Positions 1-8,146 are shown, counted from the first letter of the stretch. The stretch is DNA of 64,000 nucleotides from Paraglaciecola sp. L1A13 (GCF_009796745.1 NZ_CP047024.1:2790001-2854000), one strand, 5' to 3'. Notes: generated from the sequence alone by a model not told the origin. Made by a program: numbers and translations.

Positions 1-1516
1 TCAAGGTCAAGTCTAACCATACAGGCAAGTCAGTTCTGTATTTGCTGACTGGCAGATATTCCCATTCATAATAAGCACTGGGAATATAATCCTGATAGCG
101 GAAAGGTTTAAACGGTAAATGTCCCGTCAACATTTCATACACCACTGCCGCCACAGAAAACAGATCGCACTTATGGTCGCTGTTTTGAGTGAGTAAATAT
201 TCCGGTGCAATGTAATGCACTGAACCTACCGCAATGTTCTCTTGAGGCAAGGAATTCGTTTCGACTAGAGCGTTTACCAGAACAGTACCAAAATCGATAA
301 GCTTTACTTCGCCATTATGATCCACCATAACATTTTCAGGTTTAACATCACGATGCACCATGTCTTTACGCTGCAATACGCGTAAGGCATCAACCAATGG
401 CCGAATAATTCCCCGTACCTGCTCAATTGAAGGCAAAGGATTGTCTAACATCCATTGACGCAAAGTTTGCCCATCAATGAATTCGCATACGTGGTACATA
501 AATTTCGCGTTATCAGGGCGTTTGTATATGCGCATCACGTTGTGATGTTTAATATGCTGACCTACCCACTCTTCGCGCAGAAATCCGCTCAAATATACCG
601 GATCATCAACAAAGTTTTGTGAGGGGATCTTTAACCCATAGGTTTTACCGTCCACCTCATTAACGACTTTATACAAACTACTGCGAGTGCCGTTGAATAA
701 GGTTTGTACCACCCGGTAGCCTTCTAACTTCATCCCGACCTCTAACGCCGGTGGCATCGCTAAGCGCATCAACTGTCGATAATGTTCGTCTAAGCTTGCA
801 TTGGGTAATTCTGTGATATGCACTAACAAGCACGTGACATTATCGTCACTTCCTGCGTTGAGCGCCGCAGCAACAATATTATTTGCCCGTTGTTCTAGGC
901 TAACACTGGTGTCTTTGATGAATACCAGCAGTTCTTTATTCGATAAAAACTCATGGACACCATCTGAGGTAAACACAAAAATATCATCGCGCTCTAATTC
1001 GAGGGTACGAAAGTCTACGTCCAGGTGTGCTTCAATCCCCACCGCTCGGGTGAGCACATTTTTACCACCTTGGCGGGAGACATGATCAGTCGTCAGTTGC
1101 TCAAATTCGTTTTGTTGAACCCGGCTAATACGGCTATCACCAGAATGCAAAATAAAGCCAGAAGTCGACTTAAACACCATGCCGCTGAAAGTGGTGACCA
1201 TCTGGCTATGACCACCATGTTCATAATCATGCTGCCCGTAACACCATCGATTGAGGCCTTGCAGTATTTTGCTGGACGCATGTTTAACGGTCCACGTTTG
1301 CGGGGTTTGATAATAATCTTGAATGAAGTTTGTCACGCACGTAATAGCGGCTTCACGGGCACGAGTACAGACACTAACACCATCAGCAATGGCGGCTACT
1401 GCACCTTTGGCGACTAAATCGGTGTCTTTCGGTAAGTAGGCGGCAAAGGCGTCTTGATTCTCTGCCTTTACCCCCGGACTGGAAAAACCGCCGAATGCTA
1501 ACTTAAGTTTTTCCAA
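1..1516 (-). CDS. Fused PP2C phosphatase / Ser-Thr protein kinase (3' end beyond window)
   Basis: About 505 residues are visible before the gene leaves the window. The N-terminal ~240 residues are a PP2C-type phosphatase, with FSSPGVKAENQDAF, ADGVS, HSGDSR and GSDDNVT metal-site motifs. From about residue 265 there is a Hanks-type kinase with catalytic HRDVKPEN and IDFG, then a GSVHYIAPE activation segment. The start is a TTG at 1514-1516: two in-frame stops lie two codons upstream and the PP2C motif begins within ten residues, so no ATG can serve. It should add and remove phosphate on Ser/Thr of an unknown partner in the cytoplasm. It lies 30 bases downstream of the nitrate transporter in the same direction. 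Such fusions occur beside nitrate-assimilation genes in related bacteria, so a role in that operon is inferred; nirBD and nitrate reductase would be expected just left of the window. Confidence 0.9.
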   Translation of the reverse strand, partial: MEKLKLAFGGFSSPGVKAENQDAFAAYLPKDTDLVAKGAVAAIADGVSVCTRAREAAITCVTNFIQDYYQTPQTWTVKHASSKILQGLNRWCYGQHDYEHGGHSQMVTTFSGMVFKSTSGFILHSGDSRISRVQQNEFEQLTTDHVSRQGGKNVLTRAVGIEAHLDVDFRTLELERDDIFVFTSDGVHEFLSNKELLVFIKDTSVSLEQRANNIVAAALNAGSDDNVTCLLVHITELPNASLDEHYRQLMRLAMPPALEVGMKLEGYRVVQTLFNGTRSSLYKVVNEVDGKTYGLKIPSQNFVDDPVYLSGFLREEWVGQHIKHHNVMRIYKRPDNAKFMYHVCEFIDGQTLRQWMLDNPLPSIEQVRGIIRPLVDALRVLQRKDMVHRDVKPENVMVDHNGEVKLIDFGTVLVNALVETNSLPQENIAVGSVHYIAPEYLLTQNSDHKCDLFSVAAVVYEMLTGHLPFKPFRYQDYIPSAYYEWEYLPVSKYRTDLPVWLDLTL

Positions 1517-1546
1517 TGTTTATTACTCATAACGGTAGATTGATAC

Positions 1547-3013
1547 TTAGGTAACGTGGATCAATTCAACACTACCATCTTCGCGTACTTCCGTCATTGC
1601 ACCCGACGGCTCTTTCATAAAGAACAGCGCAATAAATCCGATGACAGCGGTACACGCAATGACGGTAAAGAAGGTAGGGGTATCGACCAGTGAGTAAACT
1701 GTTAAATAGACGACGGCACCAACGTTACCGTAAGCACCGGTCATACCTGCTATCTGCCCAGTCAATCGACGCTTAATCAGCGGTACCACAGCAAATACTG
1801 CACCTTCTCCGGATTGCACGAAAAACGAACACGCCATTACAGCGATAACGGCTAACCATATAGGCCAACTTGAATCAATTAAACTCAAGCAAAAATAACC
1901 GATCGCTAAACCAGCGGTCAAAATAAGTAAAGTTTTTCTGCGACCAAAGCGATCAGAAATCATTCCACCGCCGGGTCTAGACATCAAATTCATAAATGCA
2001 TACATACCCGCGAGTAAACCCGCCGTTGCCATACTTAATTCAAACGTTTCAGCAAAAAATGCCGGCAACATAGACACAACCGCTAATTCAGAACCAAACG
2101 TAGCGAAGTATAAAACGTTCAGCACTGCCACTTGTTTAAATGAATAACGATGCGCTTCGGGAACAGGGGTGACAAAGATATCTTTGTTTACGTTATAGGT
2201 GGCGTACGCGTCATATATATACAGAGCAACCAACCCGAGGTAAATGATAAGTGCTACATTTTCACTCAACAGTGATACACCTTGCGGGGACAACTTCCAA
2301 TTCAGTAACGCGAGAGCCAAGTACATAGGCGTTTTCATAAATAATAGTAGGTAGAAATCCCCCACACTGGTGACTTCCATGCCACCGAGATTTTTAGGTC
2401 GAAAATAAGTGGAGCCTTTAGGCGTATCAGTAGTGTTTTTATAGTATACAAAACTGAACAGTAAACTCATCAAGCCCGTTATGCCCACCGCGTAGCGCCA
2501 GCCATCTTCGCCGCCGAAGAGTATCGCCAAAGTCGGTAAGGTAAACGCCGCAGCTGCAGAACCGAAGTTCCCCCAACCGCCATAGACTCCCTCTGCCGTA
2601 CCCAATTCTTTTGGTGGGAACCACTCACTTACCATTCTAATTCCTACAACAAACCCTGCCCCGATGCAACCTAGGGCAAATCTAGCAATGACTAACTGGG
2701 TAAAACTGTCCGCGAGTGCAAACATAAAACATGGAATAGAACAAATTCCCATTAAGGCAGAATAAACGATACGAGGACCAAATTTATCGGTTAACGCCCC
2801 AATAATGACCCGTGCAGGTATTGTTAAAGCAACGTTAATAATGAGCAGGGTTTTCCATTCGCTGAGCGTTAGGCCAACACCATCAACAATGGCGCCTTTT
2901 AACGGTGCCATGTTAAACCACACCATAAACGTAATGAAAAAGGCTATCCAAGATAGATGCAGGGTTTTCATTTTGCCGGTAAAGGACAGTAAATTAAATT
3001 TATCAACGCTCAT
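1547..3013 (-). CDS. NNP-family nitrate/nitrite transporter (MFS)
   Basis: A 488-residue, very hydrophobic protein with about 12 membrane segments. It has the MFS loop 2-3 motif (GALTDKFGPR, residues 72-81), a conserved arginine in GIRMVSEWF (residue 126) and the NNP glycine-rich helix GGWGNFGSA (145-153), which marks the nitrate/nitrite porter branch. It should import nitrate across the inner membrane for assimilation. A large central insertion (about residues 215-290) with extra hydrophobic stretches makes it longer than many 430-residue NNP porters. It is followed closely by the PP2C/kinase gene. The upstream leader carries a terminator, hexaloop hairpins and a sigma-54 promoter match, which supports nitrate- and nitrogen-controlled assimilatory use. 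Whether nitrite is also moved cannot be read from the sequence. Confidence 0.9.
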   Translation of the reverse strand: MSVDKFNLLSFTGKMKTLHLSWIAFFITFMVWFNMAPLKGAIVDGVGLTLSEWKTLLIINVALTIPARVIIGALTDKFGPRIVYSALMGICSIPCFMFALADSFTQLVIARFALGCIGAGFVVGIRMVSEWFPPKELGTAEGVYGGWGNFGSAAAAFTLPTLAILFGGEDGWRYAVGITGLMSLLFSFVYYKNTTDTPKGSTYFRPKNLGGMEVTSVGDFYLLLFMKTPMYLALALLNWKLSPQGVSLLSENVALIIYLGLVALYIYDAYATYNVNKDIFVTPVPEAHRYSFKQVAVLNVLYFATFGSELAVVSMLPAFFAETFELSMATAGLLAGMYAFMNLMSRPGGGMISDRFGRRKTLLILTAGLAIGYFCLSLIDSSWPIWLAVIAVMACSFFVQSGEGAVFAVVPLIKRRLTGQIAGMTGAYGNVGAVVYLTVYSLVDTPTFFTVIACTAVIGFIALFFMKEPSGAMTEVREDGSVELIHVT

Positions 3014-3039
3014 TTAGATTACCCAATAAAATTTTTCTC

Positions 3040-3085
3040 AAAAAAAAACCCGCTACGACTCCAGGACACGGAAAGTCGTAGCGGG
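3040..3085 (-). terminator. Intrinsic terminator in the nitrate-transporter leader (attenuator)
   Basis: On the minus strand, a perfect 12-bp stem (3074-3085 with 3049-3060) and 13-base loop is followed by nine consecutive T (3040-3048). It ends only about 27 bases before the ATG of the nitrate transporter, so it must terminate before the gene unless overcome. That position is the mark of an attenuator. Its 5' arm overlaps the small hexaloop hairpin at 3084-3095, so the two folds compete. Confidence 0.85.
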
Positions 3086-3128
3086 CTACATTGCCTTACT
3101 TAAACATTACATTTATGTAATGGTTAAG
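3084..3128 (-). promoter_or_regulatory. Candidate ANTAR-type two-hairpin antitermination element
   Basis: Two hexaloop hairpins precede the attenuator on the minus strand. The first (3099-3128) has a 12-position stem with one C-T mismatch and hexaloop ATAAAT. The second (3084-3095) has stem GGC/GCC and hexaloop AATGTA, with the A1 and G4 that ANTAR proteins such as NasR/NasT recognise; the first loop has A1 but A at position 4. The second hairpin shares two bases with the terminator arm, so protein binding could block termination. The layout matches known nas leaders. No ANTAR regulator is encoded in this window, so the partner is inferred. Confidence 0.6.
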
Positions 3129-3183
3129 TGTGTGTTTTAGTTTTATCGTTATTAACAACACAAGTGCATACAAAGTTTAATTA

Positions 3184-3198
3184 GCATCAATGATGCCA
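3184..3198 (-). promoter_or_regulatory. Candidate sigma-54 (-24/-12) promoter of the nitrate operon
   Basis: The minus strand carries TGGCAT, five bases, then ATGCT. The invariant GG and GC sit at exact -24/-12 spacing, with mismatches to the consensus at two less conserved bases. The predicted start near 3172 gives a leader of about 160 bases containing both hairpins and the attenuator. Sigma-54/NtrC control of nitrate assimilation is well established in gammaproteobacteria. Confidence 0.55.
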
Positions 3199-3293
3199 AG
3201 TTTATAAATTCATTTATTTTCAATAAGTTACTTTATTTTTATCGTTCTTAATGGAAATACAATTTCCAGAATGATGTTCAAAATAGTGCATGA

Positions 3294-3310
3294 TGCACAA
3301 GATCTGTGCT
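3294..3310. promoter_or_regulatory. Candidate NtrC enhancer dyad
   Basis: TGCAC, seven bases, then GTGCT matches the NtrC dyad TGCAC-N7-GTGCA at nine of ten fixed positions. Its centre is about 130 bases upstream of the start predicted from the sigma-54 match, a usual enhancer distance. Two further dyads overlap it: GTGCA-N3-TGCAC at 3286-3298 and GTGCTT-N8-AAGCAC at 3306-3325, suggesting a compound site. Confidence 0.5.
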
Positions 3311-3340
3311 TACGAGTGCAAGCACCTAATCAAGCGGTCT

Positions 3341-4354
3341 TTAATAGGCTAAAATTTGTTGTAGCCAATAATTTTTTTGCTCGTCGCTTAAAAAGCTCGC
3401 TTTAAAACTATTGCTGGCGAGGATTTTCACCTGCTGCTCGTTAATCGATAAATGCGCCGCCAACGCATGATAGTTATCGTTCAAGTACCCACCAAAATAG
3501 CTAGGGTCATCAGCGTTAACGGTCACCATCACTCCATGATCCAAAAGCGTCAGCAGATTGTGTTCACTCATGTGGTCAAACACGCATAATTTGATATTCG
3601 ACAGTGGGCATACTGTCAGCGGCATTTGCCTGCTGACAAGTTCTTGCATTAAGGTGGGATCTTCAACGCTGCGTACACCGTGATCGATTCGATGTACATC
3701 TAGGTCATGTAATGCGCTCCAAATATACTCAGGTGGACCTTCCTCTCCAGCATGAGCAACACGCATTAAACCAAGCTCTTTTGCTTTTGCAAATACCCGA
3801 GCGAATTTCTCAGGTGGATTACCCAATTCCGAACTGTCTAACCCCACTGCCGTGATCACCGACAAATAAGGTGCCGCCGCAGCTAATGTTTCAAATGCAC
3901 TGTCCTCACTTAAATGTCGCAAAAACGACATAATCAGTAAACTCGATTGTCCCCACTCTTTTTCAGCCTGCGTCATGGCCCGCGAAAAACCAGACATAAA
4001 TACCGCAAAATCGATGCCACGCTCAGTATGGGTTTGCGGATCGAACATCATTTCCACGTGCACCACGTTGTCTTCTCTGCATTTACACAGGTAATTCCAC
4101 ATTAAGTGATAGAAATCATCTTCATCACGCAGCACTGAGGCACCAAGATAATATAAATCCAGAAAGCTCTGTAAGTTATCGAAGTTATAAGCAACACGCA
4201 CATCATCAATGGTTGCATAGGGTAAATTCACCTGATGCTTAGCGGCTAACGCCATCATTAATTCAGGCTCAAGGGTGCCCTCAATATGTAAATGCAATTC
4301 CGCTTTAGGGAGCGAATTAATTAGGTCTGTGGTTGATGGATTATGAACGGGCAT
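3341..4354 (-). CDS. add: Adenosine deaminase family protein, probably adenine deaminase (type 2)
   Basis: A 337-residue amidohydrolase-fold deaminase. The metal-binding HLH is in AELHLHIEGTLEPE (H21, H23). VAHAGEEGPPEY carries the third metal histidine and catalytic Glu, HRIDHG a base histidine, and NADDPSYFGGY the metal Asp. The FDPQTHTERG and SFLRHLSE segments are those of the Pseudomonas PA0148-like branch, shown to act on adenine rather than adenosine. It should therefore convert adenine to hypoxanthine (or adenosine to inosine), feeding xanthine dehydrogenase encoded nearby. It is divergent from a purine permease, which fits salvage or catabolism of bases. The shared upstream region holds a RutR-type dyad near the permease and a perfect half-site TGGTCAA at 4442-4448 nearer this gene. 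The exact substrate is inference from family resemblance. Confidence 0.88.
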   Translation of the reverse strand: MPVHNPSTTDLINSLPKAELHLHIEGTLEPELMMALAAKHQVNLPYATIDDVRVAYNFDNLQSFLDLYYLGASVLRDEDDFYHLMWNYLCKCREDNVVHVEMMFDPQTHTERGIDFAVFMSGFSRAMTQAEKEWGQSSLLIMSFLRHLSEDSAFETLAAAAPYLSVITAVGLDSSELGNPPEKFARVFAKAKELGLMRVAHAGEEGPPEYIWSALHDLDVHRIDHGVRSVEDPTLMQELVSRQMPLTVCPLSNIKLCVFDHMSEHNLLTLLDHGVMVTVNADDPSYFGGYLNDNYHALAAHLSINEQQVKILASNSFKASFLSDEQKNYWLQQILAY

Positions 4355-4643
4355 TTTTATTTTTAAGTCCTCTTATTATGCTTGTTGCAGTTTGTTACGT
4401 GCTGTACATATCGTTGGGCGATTTAAAGCGATGTATCTTAATGGTCAAACACCTATTCATTTCGCACTATCTGGAAGCAAATACGCACCACCTAAGGGCA
4501 GTTTCTACGTAACGTTCGCCGTTAGCTCTATTTTAACCGAAGTTATTGCCACTATAACCATTATTTTAACAGTCTTTAACCGTTCCAATAAGCGTACAGC
4601 TGTCACTTTGTGTATTATTGTTCCGCATAAATCACACCAAAGC

Positions 4644-4659
4644 TAGACTAAATGGTCAG
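4644..4659. promoter_or_regulatory. RutR-type operator upstream of the purine permease
   Basis: TAGACTA, two bases, then TGGTCAG matches the RutR dyad TTGACCA-N2-TGGTCAA at 11 of 14 fixed positions; the right half is complete but for the last base. It lies 84 bases before the permease ATG. A near-identical dyad precedes xdhA (8059), and a RutR homologue is encoded between them at 7181-7825. The rest of 4355-4742 is the divergent promoter region; the ORF at 4392-4646 looks non-coding. Confidence 0.55.
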
Positions 4660-4742
4660 GTTTTTGCTTGCACCGGTTTACTGTAACCATTTTATCATCG
4701 GCCCGCCCAGGCTTGAAAGAGAATCCACAATGAGAAGTCCTT

Positions 4743-6074
4743 ATGTTTAACGCTGTATTTGAAAAGCTTTTTAAACTGCAAGCCAATGGCACCGACATAA
4801 AAACCGAATTTATTGCAGGCCTAACAACCTTCGCTGCAATGTCTTACGTTTTGGTCGTCAATCCGAGTATTTTATCGGCTGGTGGTATGCCAGTCGTCGG
4901 CTTAATTACCGTTACTGCGTTAGCTGCTTGTATTGGCACTTTACTCATGGCATTTATGACCAATTACCCTATCGCCATGGCTCCTGGGATGGGGTTAAAC
5001 GCTTTCTTTGCTTTTACCATTTGTTTAACCCGGGATATTCAATGGGAAGCCGCACTGGGTATCGTATTTTGGAATGGTATTTTATTTTTACTGTTATCCG
5101 TTACTGGGGTGCGCACCAAAATTGCTGACGCCATCCCAGCGGCGCTAAAAATTGGTGTGCAATGTGGCATCGGTTTATTTATCGCGTTCATTGGCTTAAA
5201 GAATGCCGGTATTGTGGTTGATCACCCAGCAACATTTGTCACCATCGGCGATTTATCTGAGCCGGCAACTATGCTTGCGGTGGCGGGAATATTACTCACG
5301 ATTGTACTCTTTATAAAACGCGTCACTGGCGCCATACTGATTTCGGTTTTGATCCTCACTTTAATCGGCGCCTTTATTCCTGTGGGTGATGGTTATTTAA
5401 CTCAACACACCGATTCGTTTATTGGTATGCCAGATAGCATAAGTAACACATTCTTTGCTATGGACATCATGTACCCCATTGAGAATTTCGCCACGACTTG
5501 GGATCTTATTTTCGCTCTGTTGTTTGTGAATATGTTCGATACCATTGGTACCTTAATCGGCGTCTCACGCAGAGCAAACTTGCTCGACAAAGAAGGCAAG
5601 CTACCCAAAATTGGCCCTGCGATGACCGCTGACGCAGCAGCAAGTGTGGTAGGTGCCGCTTTAGGAACGTCCCCTGTCACCTCTTACGTAGAATCCGCTG
5701 CGGGTGTTTCATCTGGCGGGCGCACAGGACTCACAAGCGTTTTTGTCGCCTTGTGCTTCGTGCTGGCACTCTTTTTCACCCCGCTGATGAAAGTGATCCC
5801 GCTAATGGCCACGACACCAGCATTGATCATGGTCGGCATATTGATGATGGATTCATTTAAGCAATTAGACTTTGATGACCTCACTGCCCTTTCCACCGCG
5901 TCGGTAGCGTTATTGGCCATGCCGCTGACATTTAGTATTAGCGAAGGCATCGCATTGGGCTTTATCACCTACGTAGGTATCATGCTCGGTACTGGACGAT
6001 ACAAAGAGGTTACATGGATTACCTACGCCATGGCGGTGGTATTTGTGATGCGTTATGTGCTCGATTTAAAATAA
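4743..6074 (+). CDS. NCS2-family purine permease (AzgA/PbuG type)
   Basis: 443 residues with about 12-14 membrane segments. It has the AzgA-branch hallmarks of NCS2 transporters: the N-terminal TEFIAGLTTFAAMSYVL, the substrate-site stretch APGMGLNAFFAF and GTSPVTSYVESAAGVSSGGRTG late in the protein. These proteins carry adenine, guanine or hypoxanthine with protons across the inner membrane; uracil and xanthine porters of the other NCS2 branch lack these motifs. The 443-residue length is usual for the branch. It is divergent from the deaminase at 3341-4354 and upstream of the purine catabolic genes, so uptake of bases for degradation is the likely job. A RutR-type dyad 84 bases upstream suggests control by the regulator at 7181. 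A terminator hairpin follows at 6110-6145. Confidence 0.92.
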   Translation: MFNAVFEKLFKLQANGTDIKTEFIAGLTTFAAMSYVLVVNPSILSAGGMPVVGLITVTALAACIGTLLMAFMTNYPIAMAPGMGLNAFFAFTICLTRDIQWEAALGIVFWNGILFLLLSVTGVRTKIADAIPAALKIGVQCGIGLFIAFIGLKNAGIVVDHPATFVTIGDLSEPATMLAVAGILLTIVLFIKRVTGAILISVLILTLIGAFIPVGDGYLTQHTDSFIGMPDSISNTFFAMDIMYPIENFATTWDLIFALLFVNMFDTIGTLIGVSRRANLLDKEGKLPKIGPAMTADAAASVVGAALGTSPVTSYVESAAGVSSGGRTGLTSVFVALCFVLALFFTPLMKVIPLMATTPALIMVGILMMDSFKQLDFDDLTALSTASVALLAMPLTFSISEGIALGFITYVGIMLGTGRYKEVTWITYAMAVVFVMRYVLDLK

Positions 6075-6109
6075 GGCCATTGCCTTAGTTTAACGTCAGC
6101 TAAAATAAA

Positions 6110-6145
6110 AAAACCGTGATAGTTCAGTCCAGCTATCACGGTTTT
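6110..6145. terminator. Bidirectional intrinsic terminator between the permease and puuE
   Basis: A perfect 13-bp stem (6110-6122 with 6133-6145) with a 10-base loop, A-rich on the left and T-rich on the right, lies between convergent genes. It can stop both the permease transcript and the leftward puuE transcript. Confidence 0.85.
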
Positions 6146-6261
6146 ATTGTATCTTCAGCTATATATTCTTACATAAAAATGCCCACTTTGAAGCATTTTT
6201 ATCTTACTTCTTAGCAATTTCGCCAAGCAAATCTGCATATTTTCACTAAAGTTAACCAACC

Positions 6262-7167
6262 TTATTTGTACGGGAAATTATCCCGCCAATGTTCGGCAAT
6301 TTCTTGACGGGTACATAACCAGACTCGGTCATGCTCTTGCACATACTCGATAAAGCGTTGCAAGGCAGCCATCCGTGCGGGCCTGCCAATAATGCGGCAA
6401 TGTAAACCGATTGAAAGCATTTTAGGCGCGTAATCACCTTCAGCATATAAAACGTCAAAGGCATCTTTTAGATACTGGAAGAATTGGTCGCCGCAGTTAA
6501 ACCCTTGCGCACTCGCAAAGCGCATGTCATTGGTATCTAGCGTATAAGGTACAATCAGCAAAGGTTTATCGTGATTTGTATCGTAATAAGGTAAATCATC
6601 TGCGTAGGAGTCCGCACAGTAAAGCAGATCGTCACGTTGTGAAATAAGCTTGAGTGTGTTTGGACTGGTACGCCCAGTATACCATCCCTTAGGTTTTGAA
6701 CCGGTAATAGCCTGATGCAGTTGCATTGATGCGTCGATCATTTTACGTTCTTGGGCTTCAGGCATATTTTGATAATGGATCCAGCGCATGGCGTGGCTGG
6801 CAATCTCCCAATTAGCATCTTTCATAGCCGCAACAGCCTCTGGGTTGCGCTGCAACGCCATCGTTACACCAAAAACTGTGATGGGGACATTCAGATGTTC
6901 GAATAAACGATGAAGACGCCAAAATCCCGCGCGACTACCGTATTCATACATGGACTCCATGCTTAGATGACGATCGCGATATGCCTGTGCACCGATGATC
7001 TCCGACAAAAATACTTCGGACGCCTCATCGCCGTGTAACACACAGCTCTCTCCCCCTTCTTCATAATTGAGCACAAACTGCACCGCAATTTTGGCTTTGC
7101 CTGGCCAGTTTGGATTGGGCGGATTGTCGCCATAACCAATTAAATCTCGTGGATATGCGTGGTTCAT
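6262..7167 (-). CDS. puuE: Allantoinase PuuE (polysaccharide-deacetylase fold)
   Basis: A 301-residue member of the polysaccharide deacetylase-like allantoinases. It opens with PRDLIGYGDNPPNPNWP, followed by FVLNYEEGGE, EYGSRAGFWRLHRL, ASHAMRWIHYQNMP and GWYTGRTSPNT, all typical of PuuE. It hydrolyses allantoin to allantoate in the cytoplasm and is unrelated to amidohydrolase-type AllB. It is 13 bases downstream of the RutR-like gene in the same direction, so the two should be co-transcribed. It completes the urate branch encoded by the divergent xdh-ura-puuD operon. No allantoate-degrading enzyme is in the window, so the later steps must lie elsewhere or allantoate is excreted. Confidence 0.9.
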   Translation of the reverse strand: MNHAYPRDLIGYGDNPPNPNWPGKAKIAVQFVLNYEEGGESCVLHGDEASEVFLSEIIGAQAYRDRHLSMESMYEYGSRAGFWRLHRLFEHLNVPITVFGVTMALQRNPEAVAAMKDANWEIASHAMRWIHYQNMPEAQERKMIDASMQLHQAITGSKPKGWYTGRTSPNTLKLISQRDDLLYCADSYADDLPYYDTNHDKPLLIVPYTLDTNDMRFASAQGFNCGDQFFQYLKDAFDVLYAEGDYAPKMLSIGLHCRIIGRPARMAALQRFIEYVQEHDRVWLCTRQEIAEHWRDNFPYK

Positions 7168-7180
7168 TTCCTGTCTCTTG

Positions 7181-7825
7181 TTATTGAAATCTTGGTGGTA
7201 CTGTTAGGCCGCAGCCTTGCAATATAAGTTTGACTAAACTCTTTGTGGCGTTTGAGAATTCGATTTGATCCATCGCACGACCTTTAAGTTCAGTAATTTG
7301 TGCAGAAAAATCTGCATAATGTTGGCTACTGGCCCAAATATTAAACAGTAGATAATGGGGATCAATTTCAGGTAACTTTCCCAATTCTATCCATTGGCGC
7401 AGTACTGATACGCGTGAATTCATCCAAGATGAATGTTGATCCTTGAAAAAGCTGCTCAAGTTTGGTGCACCATTGATAATTTCCAGTGCAAAAATTTTCG
7501 ACGCGTCAGGGCGAAGACGAGATATTTCCATTTTATCAGCAATATACGTAGCCAGAACTTCAGCAGGATCGTCCTGAGCTTTCGCGTTATCAAAGCTGCT
7601 ATTCCATAAACTTAAGATTTCCTGCAACAACGCCAGATACAGACCGTCTTTAGATTTAAAGTAGTATAGAACATTGGTTTTTGGCAGCTCTGCTCGATCC
7701 GCAATACGTTGCACCCGTGTACCCTTAAACCCATGAATTGCAAACTCTTTTTCCGCAGCTGCGAGTATATTTGTGCGATTTATTGCTCCGATACTGTCGT
7801 CTTTTTTTGATAATGAGTCACTCAT
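7181..7825 (-). CDS. TetR-family regulator, RutR-like
   Basis: 214 residues. The N-terminal helix-turn-helix (about residues 17-62) contains ILAAAEKEFAIHGFKGTRVQRIADRA-type spacing and KTNVLYYFKSKDGLY, very like RutR. The C-terminal ligand domain keeps the RutR pattern LEIINGAP ... FFKDQ ... WIELGKLPEIDPHYLLFNIWASSQHYADF. E. coli RutR binds TTGACCA-N2-TGGTCAA, responds to uracil and thymine, and touches both purine and pyrimidine genes. Matching dyads occur here before the permease (4644) and xdhA (8059), so repression of purine catabolism is likely. The true inducer is unknown and may be a purine. It heads the operon with puuE; a dyad at 7852-7868, just upstream, may serve autoregulation. 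Confidence 0.88.
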   Translation of the reverse strand: MSDSLSKKDDSIGAINRTNILAAAEKEFAIHGFKGTRVQRIADRAELPKTNVLYYFKSKDGLYLALLQEILSLWNSSFDNAKAQDDPAEVLATYIADKMEISRLRPDASKIFALEIINGAPNLSSFFKDQHSSWMNSRVSVLRQWIELGKLPEIDPHYLLFNIWASSQHYADFSAQITELKGRAMDQIEFSNATKSLVKLILQGCGLTVPPRFQ

Positions 7826-7851
7826 TTAATCCGTTAGTTCCCTTTATAATT

Positions 7852-7868
7852 GGCTAATATATTTAGCC
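7852..7868. promoter_or_regulatory. Dyad before the RutR-like gene
   Basis: GGCTAA, five bases, TTAGCC forms a perfect 6-bp inverted repeat 27 bases upstream of the regulator ATG, with an adjoining GGTCAA half-site at 7869-7874. It may be an autoregulatory operator, but its sequence differs from the RutR dyad. Confidence 0.3.
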
Positions 7869-7980
7869 GGTCAATCCTCATTAACATTTAGTTAACATGT
7901 TACCTAAAAAATCTTACTTTGCCTATAGGCACGTTAATCATTAAAAATTAGCGACTTAGGCATTAATTGCGCATTGATGA

Positions 7981-8001
7981 TTGTCATGCTCAGCATGACA
8001 A
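7981..8001. promoter_or_regulatory. 21-bp perfect palindrome in the rutR-like/xdhA divergent region
   Basis: Arms TTGTCATGCT and AGCATGACAA flank one central C: ten perfect base pairs. It lies 146 bases before xdhA and 156 before the TetR gene, near the middle of the divergent region. No T-run follows on either strand, so it is more likely an operator than a terminator. It does not resemble the RutR dyad, which suggests a second regulator. Confidence 0.45.
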
Positions 8002-8058
8002 ATACAACCACACTAAGCACTCATGATACCAAGAGTTATAAACTAAATAGCAAGAACC

Positions 8059-8072
8059 TGACCAGTTGGTCT
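8059..8072. promoter_or_regulatory. RutR-type operator upstream of xdhA
   Basis: TGACCA, two bases, TGGTCT matches 11 of the 12 core positions of the RutR dyad. It lies 74 bases before the xdhA ATG, just upstream of an AT-rich promoter-like stretch (8077-8105). Its likeness to the site before the permease and the RutR homologue encoded next door support a shared regulon. Confidence 0.65.
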
Positions 8073-8146
8073 GGTTTTTGTATTAAATCACGTTATTATA
8101 TAAATAATTCACACACTATTAATGACTGAGTCACTCGGAGATAACT

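Noticed and set aside
4392..4646. 84-codon ORF between the deaminase and the permease
   Set aside because: It lies in a divergent promoter region, overlaps a candidate operator, has no RBS and no recognisable protein features.
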